Shown here in pieces: positions 8,799 to 18,098 of a stretch of DNA of 64,000 nt. Each line of letters starts with the position of its first letter. The stretch's first letter is position 1. The notes beneath the pieces were generated by a model that had not been told where the DNA came from, made no database searches, and saw only the letters and a program-made list of their open reading frames with translations. Source of the DNA: RGIG3701 sp031553595 (GTDB lineage: Bacteria > Planctomycetota > Planctomycetia > Pirellulales > Thermoguttaceae); contig JAVBLI010000016.1 in NCBI GenBank assembly GCA_031553595.1, positions 62,001 through 126,000 of the forward strand. Direction: 5' to 3'. The position numbers and the translations under genes are program-made.

Positions 8799-11240
8799 TT
8801 ACTCCGCGTCATCCTGCCTGAGACTCTTGTCCATCATCATTTTCAGGTAAACCTGAAGAAGATTTTTCGATAACGCATGCGGCGTCGCGGAGAAAAAGTG
8901 ACCATTTTGGCCCGAAACGGTGGTCACCGCCAGGGTGGAGGGCGTGTCGGACGCCAGTGGTGAGGGAAGCGGATGAGGCAGTTCCGGGGCATAATTCGCG
9001 CGAATAATGTCGCACAAAAACTGAATCCGCACCCCATCCAGACGCAGGGCGGTGCGGACGATATTCTTTTCCGGCGAGGCGACTTCCTCACAGATGGCGT
9101 TCCATTCATCACGCCAATCGGGGTGGACGCCGGTGACCGAACCGGGTTTCTGGAACGCCACGGGTACGAATTTTCCAGGCGTACCGTTTTCCGAATGCGG
9201 AATTCCCGTCGGCACGGCACTCGGCCGCGGAGCCGGCTGCGGAGTATTCCCCGGTGGGAGCGGCGCTTCTGACTCCGGAATGTACTGGGCGCGAACGCGT
9301 TCCCAGTTATTTTTCGCCGCCCGCAGAACGTTTTCATTACCCGGGACGATTAAAATATGATTTCCGTCTAAAAGAAGCACCAAATTCCGTTTCGCCAGCA
9401 GCGGATCGGGCCCGCCAGTGGCCTCCCGATTCATGAATTGCGCGAGGACGTCCTGAAATCCGTTCTGCAAGTCGCCGGTCTGGAGGCCGATTACGCCGCG
9501 CTGAAGCAGGGTGGTCAGACGGAAATCGCCGTCAAAACCGCGGTGTGAGAAGTCACCGGCCTGCTCGGCCCGCATTTTTTTCATTTCCCGGGCATAAAGT
9601 TCGAGATCTGAAATATACAGCGAATATCCGTCAAAATCATAAACCTTCATTCCCTCATTCGCCCCGGCGTTTCGGCCGATCTTCTCTCCGATTCGTGAGC
9701 CGATTTCACCGCCACGCTGCGCCGCCGCCTGCGGATCTGCCAGGGGCAGGCGGACGGGGCGGTTATTCGCCGCACGCCGGGACTGCCGGGCGGAGCGACC
9801 GTTGGCGAGATTTTCCGCTATTTTCGCACCTAAATCACCCAGCGCCGAGGCGCCGATATAACTGCCCACTAATTCCGCCTTGGGCAGGATCAGCTCCGTC
9901 ACGAACGCCTGCGCGTCATCCACCTCCAGAAAAAAGCACCACTGCTCGGCCAGCAACTCGCCCTGACCCGGCAGCGCCAGCGAGAATTCCACGTGGCGGA
10001 CCCGGTCAAACGGCGCTTCAAGCTTCGCGGCCACGCTCTGGGTGATGTCTGCCTGCCCGGCAAACGGCGCGGGAACGTCCGGGACGATTTTCAGAAAGTT
10101 GCCCGTCTCCAGCGTCGTATTTACCAGCGGCCCGGTGGTGTCCCGCACCTGAACCATCAGCGGGGAATTCGGCTTGGGCTGGAGCGTGACGGAAGTCAGC
10201 GTGGTGTCTTTCTTGACACACATGTCCACCCGCACCCCGGCCAGGTTCTGCTCCATCCAGCGTATGGCGACATGCGCCCGGTCATAATAACCCTCCGCCA
10301 TATCCAGCTCGGGATCCGGAATTTTCAGGGATTTCATGGCCTCCGAGAACACCGGCGAAAAATCCTCCAACGCGATTTTCCCCAGATCAAGCAGGTGCTG
10401 AATGCCGGCGGAGGTAAGCTCCAGCGAAAGATGCGAATTCTTCATCGCGCATGGCGTGGCGGGATGCGTCTGCGCGTATGACTTGGCCTGCCATAATTGC
10501 AGCATGGTTTCTTTCGAGACCGGCTCGACGACGAACGCGTACCCATTTTTTTCGAAAACCTGATGTTTTTCCGGTAATTGCACCACGGAAACATACCCGG
10601 CGCGCATCGGCTCCGGGAATTTTTCGGGGTTCTCCCCCAGCGCGAAGACAAATTTTTTGTAATCCCGCACCGGCAGGATGATCACCCGGGCCATCAGATT
10701 TCCGTAAGGCACGTACACCACCGCGGCCTGGCCTTTCATGTCCACATGCGCCGCCGCCCTTCCGTAAGCGGAAAGCTGAATCCACTCCAGCGGTCCCACA
10801 TTACCCAGCCCCAACTGAGCGAAAAGATACCGTCCCCGCTGATTCAGCACTTCCAGCGCCGTGGTTCGCACGATCAAAAGCGCGTGGTCCGGAATCATTT
10901 CCTCCAGCGCAACCCGCGGAATTTCAGACTCCACGGCCGGCAGCGCGGCGCCGTCTTTTTTACGCGAAAAGCCGGGAATAACGAGTGTGCCGGGATTTTT
11001 CCCCGCACCAGGCGATTTTTTAGCGTCTTTCGGCGTTTTTGCTGCGACCGGCTCCGTAACCGTTTCCTGAACCTCCGTCCGTGGAGTATCCGCGTCTTCA
11101 AAACCCGCAAAAACCTCCATTTCGTCGGCTACCGGCTCCGCCGATTCTTCCGCGTGCAGCGAGTGAGCGGTGAAAAATACAGCCGCGGCAGTAAAAAAAG
11201 CCCCTAAAAAGATAAACCCCGTGTTATATTTGTGTTTCAT
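8799..11240 (-). CDS. large secreted protein of unknown function
   Basis: The start at 11240 follows AAAGGGCG and gives a signal peptide (MKHKYNTGFIFLGAFFTAAA... cleaved near LHAEE). The first 100 residues are acidic and Lys/Pro-rich linker. From about residue 110 an ordered region begins (PDHALLIVRT, GPLEWIQLSAYG, MARVIILPVRDYKKFVFALG), reminiscent of planctomycetal hypothetical proteins that contain a DUF3352-like fold; this is recalled, not tested. A Gly/Asn/Arg-rich stretch with GSRIGEKIGRNAGANEG interrupts the middle, and a Pro-rich segment precedes the C-terminal 110 residues. No catalytic motif seen. Probably exported to the periplasm or cell surface. Confidence 0.7.
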   Translation of the reverse strand: MKHKYNTGFIFLGAFFTAAAVFFTAHSLHAEESAEPVADEMEVFAGFEDADTPRTEVQETVTEPVAAKTPKDAKKSPGAGKNPGTLVIPGFSRKKDGAALPAVESEIPRVALEEMIPDHALLIVRTTALEVLNQRGRYLFAQLGLGNVGPLEWIQLSAYGRAAAHVDMKGQAAVVYVPYGNLMARVIILPVRDYKKFVFALGENPEKFPEPMRAGYVSVVQLPEKHQVFEKNGYAFVVEPVSKETMLQLWQAKSYAQTHPATPCAMKNSHLSLELTSAGIQHLLDLGKIALEDFSPVFSEAMKSLKIPDPELDMAEGYYDRAHVAIRWMEQNLAGVRVDMCVKKDTTLTSVTLQPKPNSPLMVQVRDTTGPLVNTTLETGNFLKIVPDVPAPFAGQADITQSVAAKLEAPFDRVRHVEFSLALPGQGELLAEQWCFFLEVDDAQAFVTELILPKAELVGSYIGASALGDLGAKIAENLANGRSARQSRRAANNRPVRLPLADPQAAAQRGGEIGSRIGEKIGRNAGANEGMKVYDFDGYSLYISDLELYAREMKKMRAEQAGDFSHRGFDGDFRLTTLLQRGVIGLQTGDLQNGFQDVLAQFMNREATGGPDPLLAKRNLVLLLDGNHILIVPGNENVLRAAKNNWERVRAQYIPESEAPLPPGNTPQPAPRPSAVPTGIPHSENGTPGKFVPVAFQKPGSVTGVHPDWRDEWNAICEEVASPEKNIVRTALRLDGVRIQFLCDIIRANYAPELPHPLPSPLASDTPSTLAVTTVSGQNGHFFSATPHALSKNLLQVYLKMMMDKSLRQDDAE

Positions 11241-11374
11241 GATTCGCCCTTTCCTGATAAATATAAATATAATGGAATGAAAAGATGCATGCGCCGCCGT
11301 GCGGCCTCTCTCTATTATCATACACACTCCGCAGCCCGGCGTCTAGTGCACATCCAGAATCAGTGTCGTCACGA

Positions 11375-11490
11375 AACAGCAGCCGGGAGCGCAGCGGAAC
11401 GCAGTGACGCGAAGAGACCGGATAGAACCGCTGGATTTTTCGCCACTTCGATCCGGTCTCTGCGCTAACGCTCCGCTTCCGGCTGCTGTT
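11375..11490. repeat. long hairpin repeat, family A copy 1
   Basis: Left end AACAGCAGCCGGGAGCG and right end CGCTTCCGGCTGCTGTT are inverted. Inner arms GAGACCGGAT and ATCCGGTCTC also pair. It sits between two divergent genes (minus-strand secreted protein, plus-strand tdh), so it is not a simple terminator. Confidence 0.85.
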
Positions 11491-11606
11491 CTTATGGGAA
11501 AATGAACCTGATAACACCTTTACGAAAGTCCGTCCTTGCAAGGAGCACGCGAATTGGTAAAATAAAGGTAGAGAGAAAAAGCACCCTTTCCTTAAGGAGA
11601 AAAATC

Positions 11607-12665
11607 ATGGCGCAAAACGATAAAAAAATGTGGGCCCTGGTAAAGGCGAGACCTGAAAAAGGCATCTGGCTGGAGAAAGTGCCGGTGCCGGAGGTGGGGC
11701 CGAATGATGTGCTGATTAAAATTCATAAAACGGCGATTTGCGGCACGGATATTCACATTTATAATTGGGACGCCTGGGCGCAGGCGACGATTCCCGTGCC
11801 CATGCATGTGGGGCATGAATTCGTGGGTGAAATCGTGTCCTGGGGCAGTAATGTGGACGGTTATTCCGTGGGGGAAATCGTTTCCGGAGAGGGGCACATC
11901 GTGTGTGGGAAGTGCCGGAACTGCCTGGCCGGGCGGCGTCACCTGTGCATGGACACGCGCGGTGTGGGCGTGAACCGTCCGGGCGCGTACGCCGAGTATC
12001 TGAGCATTCCGTCCGAAAATGTCTGGCCGTGCGCCCCCGGCATTTCCGAGGATATTATCGCGTGTTTCGATCCGCTGGGGAACGCCACGCACACGGCGCT
12101 GTCTTTCGATTTAATCGGGGAAGACGTGCTGATTACGGGGGCCGGGCCGATCGGGGTCATGGCCGCCGCCATCAGCCGGCACGTCGGGGCGCGGCACGTG
12201 GTCGTCACGGACGTTAACGATTACCGCCTTGAGCTGGCCCAGAAGCTGGGCGCGACGCGCGTCGTGAACGTTACCCGGGAAAACCTCCCGGAGGTGATGG
12301 ACTCGCTGGGAATGAAAGAGGGTTTTGATGTCGGCCTGGAAATGTCCGGAAACGCCTCCGCCTTCAGTGCGATGATTGATGTCATGCACCACGGCGGGAA
12401 AGTCGCCATGCTCGGGATTCCGTCGCAGGATGTGAAGATCGACTGGAATAAAGTCGTCTTTAACGGCCTGCAACTGAAAGGGATTTATGGCCGGGAGATG
12501 TATGAGACGTGGTATAAAATGACGTCCATGATTCAGAGTGGCCTGGATATTTCCTCCGTCATCACCCACCGCTTCCCCATCCGCGACTACACCACCGCGT
12601 TTGAGGTCATGGCCTCCGGCAAATCCGGCAAAGTGGTGATGGACTGGAGTGAAATTGACAATTGA
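11607..12665 (+). CDS. tdh: L-threonine 3-dehydrogenase
   Basis: Zinc- and NAD-dependent oxidation of L-threonine to 2-amino-3-ketobutyrate; MDR superfamily, cytoplasmic. The start at 11607 is set by AAGGAG; the longer frame from 11502 lacks support. The motif AICGTDIHIYNWD is highly characteristic of Tdh, followed by GHEFVGEI and the structural zinc cluster CGKCRNC...C. The NAD fold begins at VLITGAGPIGVMAA. It is 352 residues, slightly longer than the E. coli enzyme. The usual partner kbl is not adjacent. The last codons and stop (GAC AAT TGA) are part of the repeat arm that follows. Confidence 0.93.
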   Translation: MAQNDKKMWALVKARPEKGIWLEKVPVPEVGPNDVLIKIHKTAICGTDIHIYNWDAWAQATIPVPMHVGHEFVGEIVSWGSNVDGYSVGEIVSGEGHIVCGKCRNCLAGRRHLCMDTRGVGVNRPGAYAEYLSIPSENVWPCAPGISEDIIACFDPLGNATHTALSFDLIGEDVLITGAGPIGVMAAAISRHVGARHVVVTDVNDYRLELAQKLGATRVVNVTRENLPEVMDSLGMKEGFDVGLEMSGNASAFSAMIDVMHHGGKVAMLGIPSQDVKIDWNKVVFNGLQLKGIYGREMYETWYKMTSMIQSGLDISSVITHRFPIRDYTTAFEVMASGKSGKVVMDWSEIDN

Positions 12666-12734
12666 TAATTAACTGCGTAATGCAAGCATTCCGGTCGGTG
12701 GCTCGCTTGCGTCAATTATCAATTATCAATTATC
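12656..12734. repeat. AT-rich word-repeat palindrome, copy B2
   Basis: The left arm ATTGACAATTGATAATTAAC pairs with the right arm of repeated AATTATCAATT; the core is TTCCGGTCGGTGGCTCGCTT followed by GCG. It is a clear inverted-orientation homologue of the copy at 63514-63617. The left arm contributes the tdh stop codon. Confidence 0.85.
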
Positions 12735-12843
12735 CCTTCCATCTTCCCCCCCTTGCGGGAAAATAAAATGGGAATATAATGGCGACTTACTGGGGTAAAT
12801 TTTATTTTCGCAAATTACCACCCATTTAGCAGGAGAAAATCAC

Positions 12844-12930
12844 GTGGGAACAAAGATTTCGGGAAAAGGGCGTCGGAAGATCGGTCGGAAAAAGCGTAAG
12901 ATGCGTTCCAAGATTCGCCACCGTAAATAA
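12844..12930 (+). CDS. 28-codon basic protein, AURKAIP1/COX24 (bS22-like) candidate
   Basis: A GTG start preceded at eight bases by AGGAG opens a short frame ending at TAA 12928-12930. Fifteen of 28 residues are Lys or Arg (GRRKIGRKKRKMRSKIRHRK). Such tiny Arg/Lys proteins ending in HRK match the AURKAIP1/COX24 family, which includes the actinobacterial ribosomal protein bS22. The assignment rests on composition and the ending only. A terminator at 13041-13074 closes the transcript. If right, the product binds the small ribosomal subunit. Confidence 0.6.
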   Translation: MGTKISGKGRRKIGRKKRKMRSKIRHRK

Positions 12931-13040
12931 TGATGGTTGGTGGGGTGTCTTCTGTGGGGGATGCCATGGTGGAATTCATGAGGCCGGGGCGCTTTCTGTT
13001 TAAGGTTCCCGTAAAAATGATTTTTGCGCAAATTATAATA

Positions 13041-13074
13041 AAAGCTGGCATAAAATGTTATGTCGGCTTTTTTC
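13041..13074 (+). terminator. terminator after the small basic gene
   Basis: AAAGCTGGCATAA (13041-13053) pairs with TTATGTCGGCTTT (13058-13070) over 13 positions with two G-T pairs and a four-base loop, followed by TTTCTTTT. Confidence 0.75.
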
Positions 13075-13166
13075 TTTTCTTGGAGAGGAACCGGACTTCT
13101 CAAAAGTCACACAGAGAAGAATAGATAATATGTAAGTATTTCAAATTTACTTTTTTTTCGTCAAAA

Positions 13167-13231
13167 TTCACCACAGAGAGCACAGAGGACACAGAGAAAA
13201 AATTTTCTCATTCATTATTCTCTGCGGTGAA
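13167..13231. repeat. small inverted repeat with CACAGAG words
   Basis: TTCACCACAGAGA pairs with TCTCTGCGGTGAA. Inside the left half CACAGAG occurs three times in tandem (13172-13196), and once more near 13111. Confidence 0.6.
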
Positions 13232-13500
13232 AAAAAGCAGGCGAAAGCAGATTGATTTCAGAAAATACAAACAAAGCATGCATATTCTTGTACTGCAGTG
13301 CCCGGTAAATTCACCGTATTTTTTGTAATCGGAACAGGCCGTCGCATAAGCGGAGGCATTCTTCCCGAATCGTTAACGTGATTATGCCGAAAGCACCGAA
13401 AATTCCAGATGACGGAGCATGAACTTGGTGGATGTTTTCTGCGTAACTATACGTAATCTGCGCAGTGTGCACGAAATATTACTTTATTTAGGGTTTTTTT

Positions 13501-16500
13501 ATGTTCTCCCCCAAAAAAAGTGAGGGTCGCGAATCCCTGAAAAAACGCAATTTGCGTCTGGAAATGTTGGAAAAAAGGGAGATGCTCAGTGTGACGCCGC
13601 TGGTTGAGGTGACCGGCGCGATGGTGAGCATTTACCGCAATAATGATAAAATCGTCGTCGTTGGGGAGGATTCCCAGCAATTTTACACCGGGGACATCGC
13701 GGAAATCGAAAAGCTGACTATCAAGAGTAATGATGGCCTGGCGAAGGTGATTTCGGTGGACATGGATCGTGGCGGGGTGTTCAATTTCGCTGATGGGCTG
13801 CTCATTCAGTGCAGCACTGGTTCCAGCCTGACGAACATCGTGAAGCTCATCGGCTCGAATCAGGACAACACGTTTCTGGTGGAAAACACGCAGGTGACGC
13901 TCAATTCGCTGGTCGTGACTGCCACGGATGTGTCTTCCATGGTCCTGCAGGGCGGCGAGGCGAACGACACCTACTCGCTGGTCGGGCTGATGGTAAACAC
14001 CACGATTTATGACGCCGAGGGAGTGAATCACTTGGATTTCTCGGGATACACCTCGGCCCAGACGCAGGGCGTGGAGGTCAATCTCGGCACCACCAGCGCG
14101 CAAAAGGTGTTCGCCGACAACGTCAATAGATTAACGCTGGCCACGCAGTTACAGAATCTCACAGGCAGCCAGTACGCCGACATTCTGCGGGGGAACAGCC
14201 TCGCGAACGTGATTATCGGCGGTGCCGGGAACGACGAAATTCATGGCGGTGCCGGGGCCGATACGATTTACGGTGGCGCGGGCGACGACACGATTTACGC
14301 CGATTCCGGAAACAATCGTGTTTACGCGGGCACCGGCGATATCAACCGCATTTACGGCGGCACGGGCAACGACCGCATTTTCGGCAGTGCCGGCAACGAC
14401 CGGATCGAAGCCGGGGGGGGGAATAACCTCATCGTCGGTGGCGGAGGAAACGACATCCTCACGGCGTCCAACGGCCGAAACGTTATCATTGGCGGCGAAG
14501 GCGAAGACATCATCACCACCGGCGAAGACGAATCGATCGTCATTACCGGCCAAACGATCTACGACGATTACACCCAGGCCGAATCGCTGGCCGCACTGGA
14601 AGCGATTTACGCCACGTGGATTTCCAGCGACAGCCGCTCGGCCCGTATCACCGCCCTGCGCGACGGCGTGGGAACCGGCGCCAGTGTGAAGCTCGACGCC
14701 ACCACCGTGCTCAACGACGGTGAGGCGAATACCGTTAACGGCACGGCGGGCAAAAACTGGATTTTCGCCAGTGAGCTGCATGATACCCTCAACGGCGTGA
14801 GCGCAACGGACGGGAAAGACGTCATCAACGAAGGCGGCATTCCGGTCGATCCAGACCCGGATCCGGACCCGGATGATTATCAAACGCTGGAAGCATTCAA
14901 AAACGAGCTGGCTGAACTGCTGGCAACCGGCGATGCAACTGCGCTGATGTTCACGGTTTCCGAAAACGGAACGCTCCTGGTGTCTGTGCGCGAGGGTGTG
15001 GTGGACAAGGCGAGTAATGCCGCGCTGACGGCCGGCACGCTTTACCCGGTGGGTTCCGTGTATCAATTAATCGTCACCGCGGGCGTGATGAAGCTGGTGG
15101 AAGCCGGCAAGGTTTCGCTCGACGATTCCGTGATGGAACTGTTGCCCGACGTGTTTACCGAGGCCGCGGCCGGCTCGAATTTGGAGGCCCTGACGGTGCG
15201 GATGCTGCTGAATGGTTCCAGCGGGCTGACGGATAGTATTTTTGCGGCGGAAACGGCCGTCCCTTCGCGCGACGAATACATTTCGGCGTTCCTGGCTTAC
15301 CTCGGCACGCTGAAAGAAGCCGCCACCACGCCGGGCACGCGGACGCAGGACGGCGAGGCGGGATTCCTACTGGCCGAGCTGCTGATTCAGACGATTACGG
15401 AAAAGTCGCTGAAAGAATATATCACGGAGAAATTCCTTGACCCGGCCGGGATTACGGGGTTCGTGTGGGATGCGGCGGATGTACTGGCCGCGAAAAATAA
15501 CGTGGCGAAAACAGACGCGTCTCTGGCGTGGGCCAACCGTCCTTCCGCCGGCGGCGGCGTGATGGCAACTCCGGAAGCGGTGGCGAAATTCCTCGGCATT
15601 TTCACCGGCGCCACCACCGCCACTTCAGACGGCACGGCTCTGCTCAGCCAGGCTTCCCTGACCGCCATGGCCCAGAATCAACTCGCCAACTACTGGAAAT
15701 CCAGCGCCGACGAAACCTGGAATAACGCCATCGCGCCGGGGCTCGGGTGGAACAGCGTGGCCGACCCCGTATTCAGCGCCCTGGGCGTCAGCGCGTGGAT
15801 GCAAACCAGTCGGGCCGGCGATTACCTCACCGTGAATCTCGTGATTCCGGAGTATAAACTTGTGCTGACTGCCTGTGCCGTCCTGAACCCGGAAGCGGAC
15901 TCGGACGTCGCGCTGACCGATACCGTGCAGAGTCTGCTGACGCGGACCGTCATCGGCATGCTCGCGGAAAAAGGCGTGACCATCGACTTCCCGGACACGA
16001 TCACATACGCCGGTGACGCGGCCGTGCTGCCGGAAAATTTCGCGACGACGTACGCCGGGGTGTACGCCACGTACGGCGACATTCTCAGCGTGGACTTTTC
16101 CGGAAATAACCTGCTCGTGCGGGTGTACTCGGCCAGCGGCTGGACGGATGAAATTGTATGCCAGTACCGTGAAGACGCGGACGGAAACGGTTATTTCGTG
16201 CCTGCGGATCAAGTCGAGGGCGATCAGGAAACGCGTCTGGTTTTCGCCGAGACGGATGGGAAAATTTATATCGTAACCACCGTCATCGACACGATTTACG
16301 GAATCGCCGAAATGTCGTGCGTCAGCCATCAGAAACTGAACGCCATGGCGTGGGACGCGATCTGGGATAACGCGGGAGTCGAGGAAGGTGACCGCGAGGC
16401 GGCGAAAGACACGTGGCTGGACGATCGCGTGGAGAAAGTGTATGCGCTGTCCGGGGATTATTATTCTTCGGACGCCCAGGCGCAGCCGCGGGTGAAGCTC

Positions 16501-17019
16501 AATTATTCCGGGTCTGACATGAGCAGCATCATTTTCGTGGAACATGAGGGTGGCTATTACGCGTTTCAGATCGTGGACGAAAACACCGCGGTGCCGGTGC
16601 TCGACCTGCCGGGCGAATTCGGGAAGCAGCTGCCCACGCTGGTGTTTACGGCGGACACGGAATTTAAGCTGGGGAACATGGCGTACCAGTCGGTCAGCGA
16701 TTTTCAGTCGCTTACGGTGGGCAGTACCATGGAGCCGAGTCTGACTGCCGACGCTCCCGGTTACTGGCTTCACGCGCCGGCCACCTCCACCCCGGACGTT
16801 CAACTCGCGGTGGACGTACCGGCGAACGGCCGGGTGATGATTTTTAACGCCAGCTTCAAGCTGCTGTACGACAGTTTTGAGGATGACGGCCGGCTGCCGA
16901 GCACGGCCAGCGGAACGATTTCCGCGTACCAGGTTACGTATGACGCCCAGCAGGAGTTATACATTTACGTTACCTCGAAAACCGGCGGAGAGTGGAGTAT
17001 CAGCCGGACGGCGGAGTGA
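13501..17019 (+). CDS. giant secreted RTX-repeat protein with degenerate beta-lactamase-like domain
   Basis: The N-terminus carries the planctomycetal export/sorting motif (LEMLEKREMLS, residues 20-30). Residues about 225-340 are hemolysin-type calcium repeats (GGAGNDEIHGGAGADTIYGG and variants), followed by a helical segment and an acidic linker of PDPD repeats near residue 455. Residues about 463-800 follow the class C beta-lactamase/serine hydrolase pattern (YPVGSVYQ, LLNGSSGL, GFLLAELLIQTITEKSLKEY, GLGW). The SxxK lysine is Gln522 after Ser519, and the YxN Tyr and the HGG motif are absent. The rest is beta-rich and of unknown function. Probably a calcium-stabilised surface or S-layer-like protein with a non-catalytic binding domain. 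No good Shine-Dalgarno; the start is fixed by the sorting motif. Confidence 0.85.
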   Translation: MFSPKKSEGRESLKKRNLRLEMLEKREMLSVTPLVEVTGAMVSIYRNNDKIVVVGEDSQQFYTGDIAEIEKLTIKSNDGLAKVISVDMDRGGVFNFADGLLIQCSTGSSLTNIVKLIGSNQDNTFLVENTQVTLNSLVVTATDVSSMVLQGGEANDTYSLVGLMVNTTIYDAEGVNHLDFSGYTSAQTQGVEVNLGTTSAQKVFADNVNRLTLATQLQNLTGSQYADILRGNSLANVIIGGAGNDEIHGGAGADTIYGGAGDDTIYADSGNNRVYAGTGDINRIYGGTGNDRIFGSAGNDRIEAGGGNNLIVGGGGNDILTASNGRNVIIGGEGEDIITTGEDESIVITGQTIYDDYTQAESLAALEAIYATWISSDSRSARITALRDGVGTGASVKLDATTVLNDGEANTVNGTAGKNWIFASELHDTLNGVSATDGKDVINEGGIPVDPDPDPDPDDYQTLEAFKNELAELLATGDATALMFTVSENGTLLVSVREGVVDKASNAALTAGTLYPVGSVYQLIVTAGVMKLVEAGKVSLDDSVMELLPDVFTEAAAGSNLEALTVRMLLNGSSGLTDSIFAAETAVPSRDEYISAFLAYLGTLKEAATTPGTRTQDGEAGFLLAELLIQTITEKSLKEYITEKFLDPAGITGFVWDAADVLAAKNNVAKTDASLAWANRPSAGGGVMATPEAVAKFLGIFTGATTATSDGTALLSQASLTAMAQNQLANYWKSSADETWNNAIAPGLGWNSVADPVFSALGVSAWMQTSRAGDYLTVNLVIPEYKLVLTACAVLNPEADSDVALTDTVQSLLTRTVIGMLAEKGVTIDFPDTITYAGDAAVLPENFATTYAGVYATYGDILSVDFSGNNLLVRVYSASGWTDEIVCQYREDADGNGYFVPADQVEGDQETRLVFAETDGKIYIVTTVIDTIYGIAEMSCVSHQKLNAMAWDAIWDNAGVEEGDREAAKDTWLDDRVEKVYALSGDYYSSDAQAQPRVKLNYSGSDMSSIIFVEHEGGYYAFQIVDENTAVPVLDLPGEFGKQLPTLVFTADTEFKLGNMAYQSVSDFQSLTVGSTMEPSLTADAPGYWLHAPATSTPDVQLAVDVPANGRVMIFNASFKLLYDSFEDDGRLPSTASGTISAYQVTYDAQQELYIYVTSKTGGEWSISRTAE

Positions 17020-17043
17020 TGCGTCTACAGAGCCGTCACAAGA

Positions 17044-17161
17044 AACAGCAGCCGGGAGCGGAACGTTAGCGCAGAGACCGGATTAGAATTGGGAAATTGG
17101 TTACCGATTCTTATCCGGTCTCTGCGCGTCACGGTGTTCCGCTGCGCTCCCGGCTGCTGTT
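17044..17161. repeat. long hairpin repeat, family A copy 2
   Basis: AACAGCAGCCGGGAGCGGAA pairs with TTCCGCTGCGCTCCCGGCTG then CTGTT; inner CGCAGAGACCGGAT pairs with ATCCGGTCTCTGCG. It lies between two convergent genes. Confidence 0.88.
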
Positions 17162-17191
17162 TTTTGTGAGATAATTAATTAAAAAGACGCG

Positions 17192-17845
17192 TCACCGGTT
17201 TTCTAAAAGCTGCCGCAACTTGCGATGCGAGGTTTTCAGGCCGGGATGAATGAGGCGTCCGCGCCGGAACGCGCGGCGGGCGAGTGATTTTTTGCCCTGA
17301 AGCAGAAACGCGTGGCCGAGCATGGCGGCGGCCGTGAAATGATGCGGATTCCGTTTCAGCGTCTGCCGGAAATCGTCCGCGGCCCGATCATATTCTCCCA
17401 GCGCAAACCACGCGCAGCCGCGCTGATGCCACACTTCCGCGAAATCCGGCGTGCGCGCAAGCTGGGCGGAGGCGAGAATCATGGCCGGGCCGAAATTCCC
17501 GGCGTTTATCTGGGCGATGATTTCTTCCAGCGCCTGCCGATCTTCCGGAGAACCGTCCCGCCGCCAGAGCATTTTCATGCCGGTCTCGGCGAGCATGGCG
17601 GTGATGGAATCCGGATCATGCAGCGCGCGGGCCAGCGCCCGACTCGCGCGAAAATCTCCCTGGGCGGTTAAAGCCAGAACGGCCGCCTGACGGACGGTGG
17701 TTTCATGGTGCGCGACCAGACGCTCCAGGGTTCCGGGTGTATAAGTACTGGCTGCACGTTTCTGAAAACCGGAAAGATCCCGGTCTTCCAGATACACATG
17801 ATAAAATGCGGATATTTGCGGCAAATGCGGATTCCTAGATTTCAC
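17192..17845 (-). CDS. HEAT/TPR-repeat protein
   Basis: GTG start at 17845 with GGGAG upstream. The N-terminal half resembles HEAT-like repeats (LERLVAHHETTVRQAAVLAL, ASRALARALHDPDS). The C-terminal half has tetratricopeptide repeats (AEVWHQRGCAWFALGEYDRA, FTAAAMLGHAFLLQGKKSLA). No signal peptide or membrane segment, so probably a cytoplasmic scaffold for protein contacts. The C-terminus is very basic. Partners are unknown; flanking genes are unrelated. 217 residues. Confidence 0.75.
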   Translation of the reverse strand: MKSRNPHLPQISAFYHVYLEDRDLSGFQKRAASTYTPGTLERLVAHHETTVRQAAVLALTAQGDFRASRALARALHDPDSITAMLAETGMKMLWRRDGSPEDRQALEEIIAQINAGNFGPAMILASAQLARTPDFAEVWHQRGCAWFALGEYDRAADDFRQTLKRNPHHFTAAAMLGHAFLLQGKKSLARRAFRRGRLIHPGLKTSHRKLRQLLENR

Positions 17846-18098
17846 AGGAGCACTCCCTTACGACGCTGTCTGAAGTATAAAATGATAACCGACTAATATT
17901 AGTTTACACGCATTTCTTGTATCAGTAAAGAGAAATTTTCATATAATTTCATTATCGCACGGTTTGCTCAGCGGGTTATAACGGCTGGTGAGCCTGTGAC
18001 ACGTCCCCGTAACTTGCATTCCGGCGGGGGATCTGATAAAATAAATGAACTGGGAGTTTCCCGGGTACATTTTTTAGCGTTTTACTGGAGAAAATGAG

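Larger units (their letters stand above)
12931..13500. other. intergenic region before the RTX-repeat gene
   Basis: About 570 bases with a terminator (13041), a small inverted repeat with CACAGAG words (13167-13231) and an AT-rich stretch just before the next gene. I see no clear promoter. The 64-codon frame at 12930 runs through the terminator and is rejected. Confidence 0.5.

Noticed and set aside
12930..13124. 64-codon frame after the small basic gene
   Set aside because: Passes through the terminator hairpin at 13041 and has no Shine-Dalgarno.
17940..18000. tRNA-like segment (GCTCAGCGGGTTATAACGGCTGG)
   Set aside because: No cloverleaf can be folded and no T-arm GTTCGA-type sequence is present. 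No tRNA was found anywhere in the window.
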